Shown: piece after piece, positions 62,557-64,000 of the stretch
Numbering within the stretch: the stretch's first letter is position 1
How the letters are laid out: the number at the start of each line of letters is the position of its first letter
Assembly: GCA_963773035.1 (NCBI GenBank)
Contig: CAVYZX010000005.1
Coordinates: forward strand, 259,503-323,502
Length of the DNA stretch: 64,000 nucleotides
Reading direction: 5' to 3'
From: CAVRXZ01 sp963773035
GTDB taxonomy: Bacteria > Acidobacteriota > Vicinamibacteria > Vicinamibacterales > CAVVIG01
The notes under the pieces: generated by a model
Told to the model about the DNA's origin: nothing
The model's database searches: none
What the model saw: the letters and a program-made list of their open reading frames with translations, nothing else
Translations under genes and position numbers: made by a program

Positions 62557-62925
62557 CAGCGGGAGTTGTCGCCCGCGAGCACCATATCGGCGGCCTCTTC
62601 TGGACACGTCCGTTCTGGTGATGCCCATCGCCACGCCGATGTCCGCCTTCTTCAAAGCGGGAGCGTCGTTTACGCCGTCCCCGGTGACGCCGACGACCGC
62701 TCCGCTGCGCCGCAACGCATCGATGATTCGCAGCTTGTGCTCGGGGTTCACCCGCGCATAGACGGACACGTCTGCGACGGTGCGCATAGGCAGCGTCCGG
62801 CGGAGAGTCTTTCGAGTTCTGCGCCGGTGATCGCACTGACCGTCCCGGTCGTGATGCCGAGTTCCCGGGCGATCAACGCCGCCGTGCGCGGATGGTCCCG
62901 GTGATCAAGGGGCTGATGCCGGTGA
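62557..62925 (-). pseudogene. P-domain fragment of a P2-type cation ATPase
   Basis: Several frames together read DHPRTAALIARELGIT, VYARVNPEHKLRIIDALRRSG, TGDGVNDAPALKKADIGVAMG and EAADMVLAGDN, the conserved P-domain and hinge of cation ATPases. Upstream (higher coordinates) it abuts repeat copy 2 directly, so actuator, membrane and phosphorylation regions are missing. Probably from the same ancestral gene as 58659-58826. Confidence 0.65.
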
Positions 62926-63413
62926 GAAGCGGAGGATTGGTCGAGGCAGGGATCGTAGACATTACCCTGTGCCTGACGAGTCCGATTCCGGCGCTTCCGG
63001 TGGCTTTACGCGCTGAACCAATCGCCGCAGCAGAAGGAAGAGGACCACTGCGGCGGTGAGGGCGCCGGCAATCAAAGGGTAGTGCTCCTTGAGGGTCTCC
63101 GCGGCCCGTTCCCCGAGCTTCACCGCGAGGTACGCCTCTCCCAGGAAACGGATGAGGCGTCCGAAGTCACCGCCGCCAGTCCATGCGGACCACCCCGGCG
63201 ACGAGGACGAAGAACTTGGTGGGAAGCGGCGGGGGGCCGAGCATCGCCATCAGGAGGGCGAGGATGTCGTTCCGGCTGAACTTCTCCTTGACCCAATCCT
63301 GCTTGTCCTTGGGAAACGCGACATCATCGCGTCGCCCTTCGGTGCGGGCGATGTGATCCAGCACGAGGGAGCCGAGAACCGACCCCAGAGCGGCGACGAC
63401 GGCGATAAGGAAG
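62926..63413 (-). repeat. Long direct repeat, copy 2 (DedA/VTT segment)
   Basis: Shares nearly identical blocks with 58856-59256, broken by the copy-specific insertions and deletion described there. This copy retains the longer DedA-like coding sequence. Confidence 0.8.
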
Positions 63414-63562
63414 AGGTGCGCAGGACGCTGCCAGGAGAGCAGCATCACCACCGAATCGGCTCCGCCGGGAAGGGGAACGCCTGCGGAATCCAGAAATGAG
63501 ATGAGGAAGAGCCCGGGAATCCCGAGCGTGAGCAGTTTACTCTTGAGGGTTTCCAGGGTCAC
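62962..63562 (-). pseudogene. DedA/VTT-domain membrane protein, copy 2, one frameshift
   Basis: From a GTG at 63562 (an ATG at 63598 is an alternative): LGIPGLFLISFLDSAGVPLPGGADSV, FLIAVVAALGSVLGSLVLDHIA, LPTKFFVLVAGVVRMDWRR, the VTT/SNARE-associated (DedA) layout. The tail GRLIRFLGEAYLAVKLGE to SSGTG lies in another frame; the shift is near 63165-63175. Predicted inner-membrane protein, maybe lipid scrambling as for DedA relatives. The start overlaps the AI-2E gene end. Confidence 0.72.
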
Positions 63563-64000
63563 GGGGAGCGGATACTGACGCCATCGGTCGAGAGCCATCT
63601 GCCTGTTCAGGAGCGTGCATCCGACTGGTTTTCTTGATCCCGCCCGACGGGGCTGTTTCGTCGCTCAAGACGTCCAGGATCCCCGCAGCGATCGCAAAGA
63701 GGACAGGTCCGAGCACGATGCCTAGCACTCCAAACACCCGCAGCCCGCCGAGCACCGAGAAAAACATCACGAGCTCGCTCAGCCCGACGCGGCCGCCGAC
63801 GAGTCGGGGCGTCAGGAAATTGTCGACGCTGCTGATCACGGCCGTTCCAAACACGGCGAGGTCATTGCGCGCGTCCAATGCCCGGTCGCGGCCAGGTACA
63901 CAGCGCCGGGCGCCCAGACTCCAGCCGCACCCACCACTGGAAGCACACTCGTCACCACGGTGACCATGCCCCACAGCGCGGCGGATGGAATCCCGAGGAT
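63537..64000 (-). pseudogene. AI-2E-family permease, C-terminal part, frameshifted, cut by window edge
   Basis: At the edge one frame reads IPSAALWGMVTVVTSVLPVV and GAVYLAATGHWTRAMT. After one missing C near 63868 it continues LAVFGTAVISSVDNFLTPRLVGGRVGLSELVMFF and VLGIVLGPVLFAIAAGIL. These are the closing helices of the AI-2E transporter (YdiK/TqsA-like) family. The 5' part lies outside the window. Confidence 0.75.

Noticed and set aside
59590..63562. Treating the indel-broken genes as true pseudogenes from decay
   Set aside because: Breaks are single-base indels with conserved motifs on both sides; consensus error is at least as likely, so they are marked broken but not called decayed.

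Overview
The window is GC-rich bacterial DNA and most resembles a soil or subsurface Acidobacteriota genome of the Vicinamibacteria type. This is inferred from family content: an ADOP/MacB-like orphan permease, Ser/Thr kinases fused to TPR or WD40-like propellers, a TIGR02999-type ECF sigma factor coupled to a kinase, TonB receptors with an N-terminal carboxypeptidase-regulatory domain, PQQ-dehydrogenase/cytochrome pairs and a form-II CoxL. No rRNA, intact tRNA, CRISPR array or complete transposase was seen.

Left part (0-24 kb). A minus-strand operon encodes a secreted protein, an AddB-like nuclease and an AddA-like helicase, joined by 4-11 nt overlaps. Next come an alpha/beta hydrolase, a frameshifted cupin-like protein, a lytic transglycosylase and a divergent TetR / SnoaL / NmrA-like module with a palindromic operator. 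They are followed by a bacterial Popeye-like protein, a three-subunit molybdenum hydroxylase (CoxS-L-M order), a methyltransferase, a PQQ dehydrogenase with its diheme cytochrome c, and a haem-motif/Vgb-propeller protein.

Middle (24-43 kb). This part holds a DUF1330 protein, a hydrolase beside an amidohydrolase remnant, and a secreted protein made of nine 29-residue WxCxxGY repeats. It also holds a cytochrome c / Tat flavoprotein / Ig-like protein operon, several small exported proteins, a Ser/Thr kinase split from its TPR tail by a frameshift, an ADOP permease, and a sigma factor-kinase pair.

Right part (43-58.5 kb). Here lie a TonB receptor with a CPMH-motif membrane protein and a CusF-like copper lipoprotein, a phytase-like lipoprotein, and a LytS/LytT two-component system divergent from a second TonB receptor across a palindrome-rich spacer. 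Further on are a P1B-type ATPase with an atypical membrane motif, a nucleotidyltransferase relic and a GDCCVxC protein. A 55-bp imperfect direct repeat at 43.53 and 58.49 kb, the second inside a tRNA-Ser(GCU) 5' fragment, suggests this 15 kb may be an integrated metal-handling island; no integrase was found, so this stays a hypothesis.

Right end (58.5-64 kb). A minus-strand stress/envelope cluster contains P-type ATPase pieces, two copies of a DedA/VTT-like segment, a YugP-type zinc peptidase, two DUF1269-like proteins, a lipoprotein and an AI-2E-family permease cut by the window edge. Almost every gene right of 55.5 kb carries single-base indels. That points to consensus errors, decay, or both, and calls there should be read with care.
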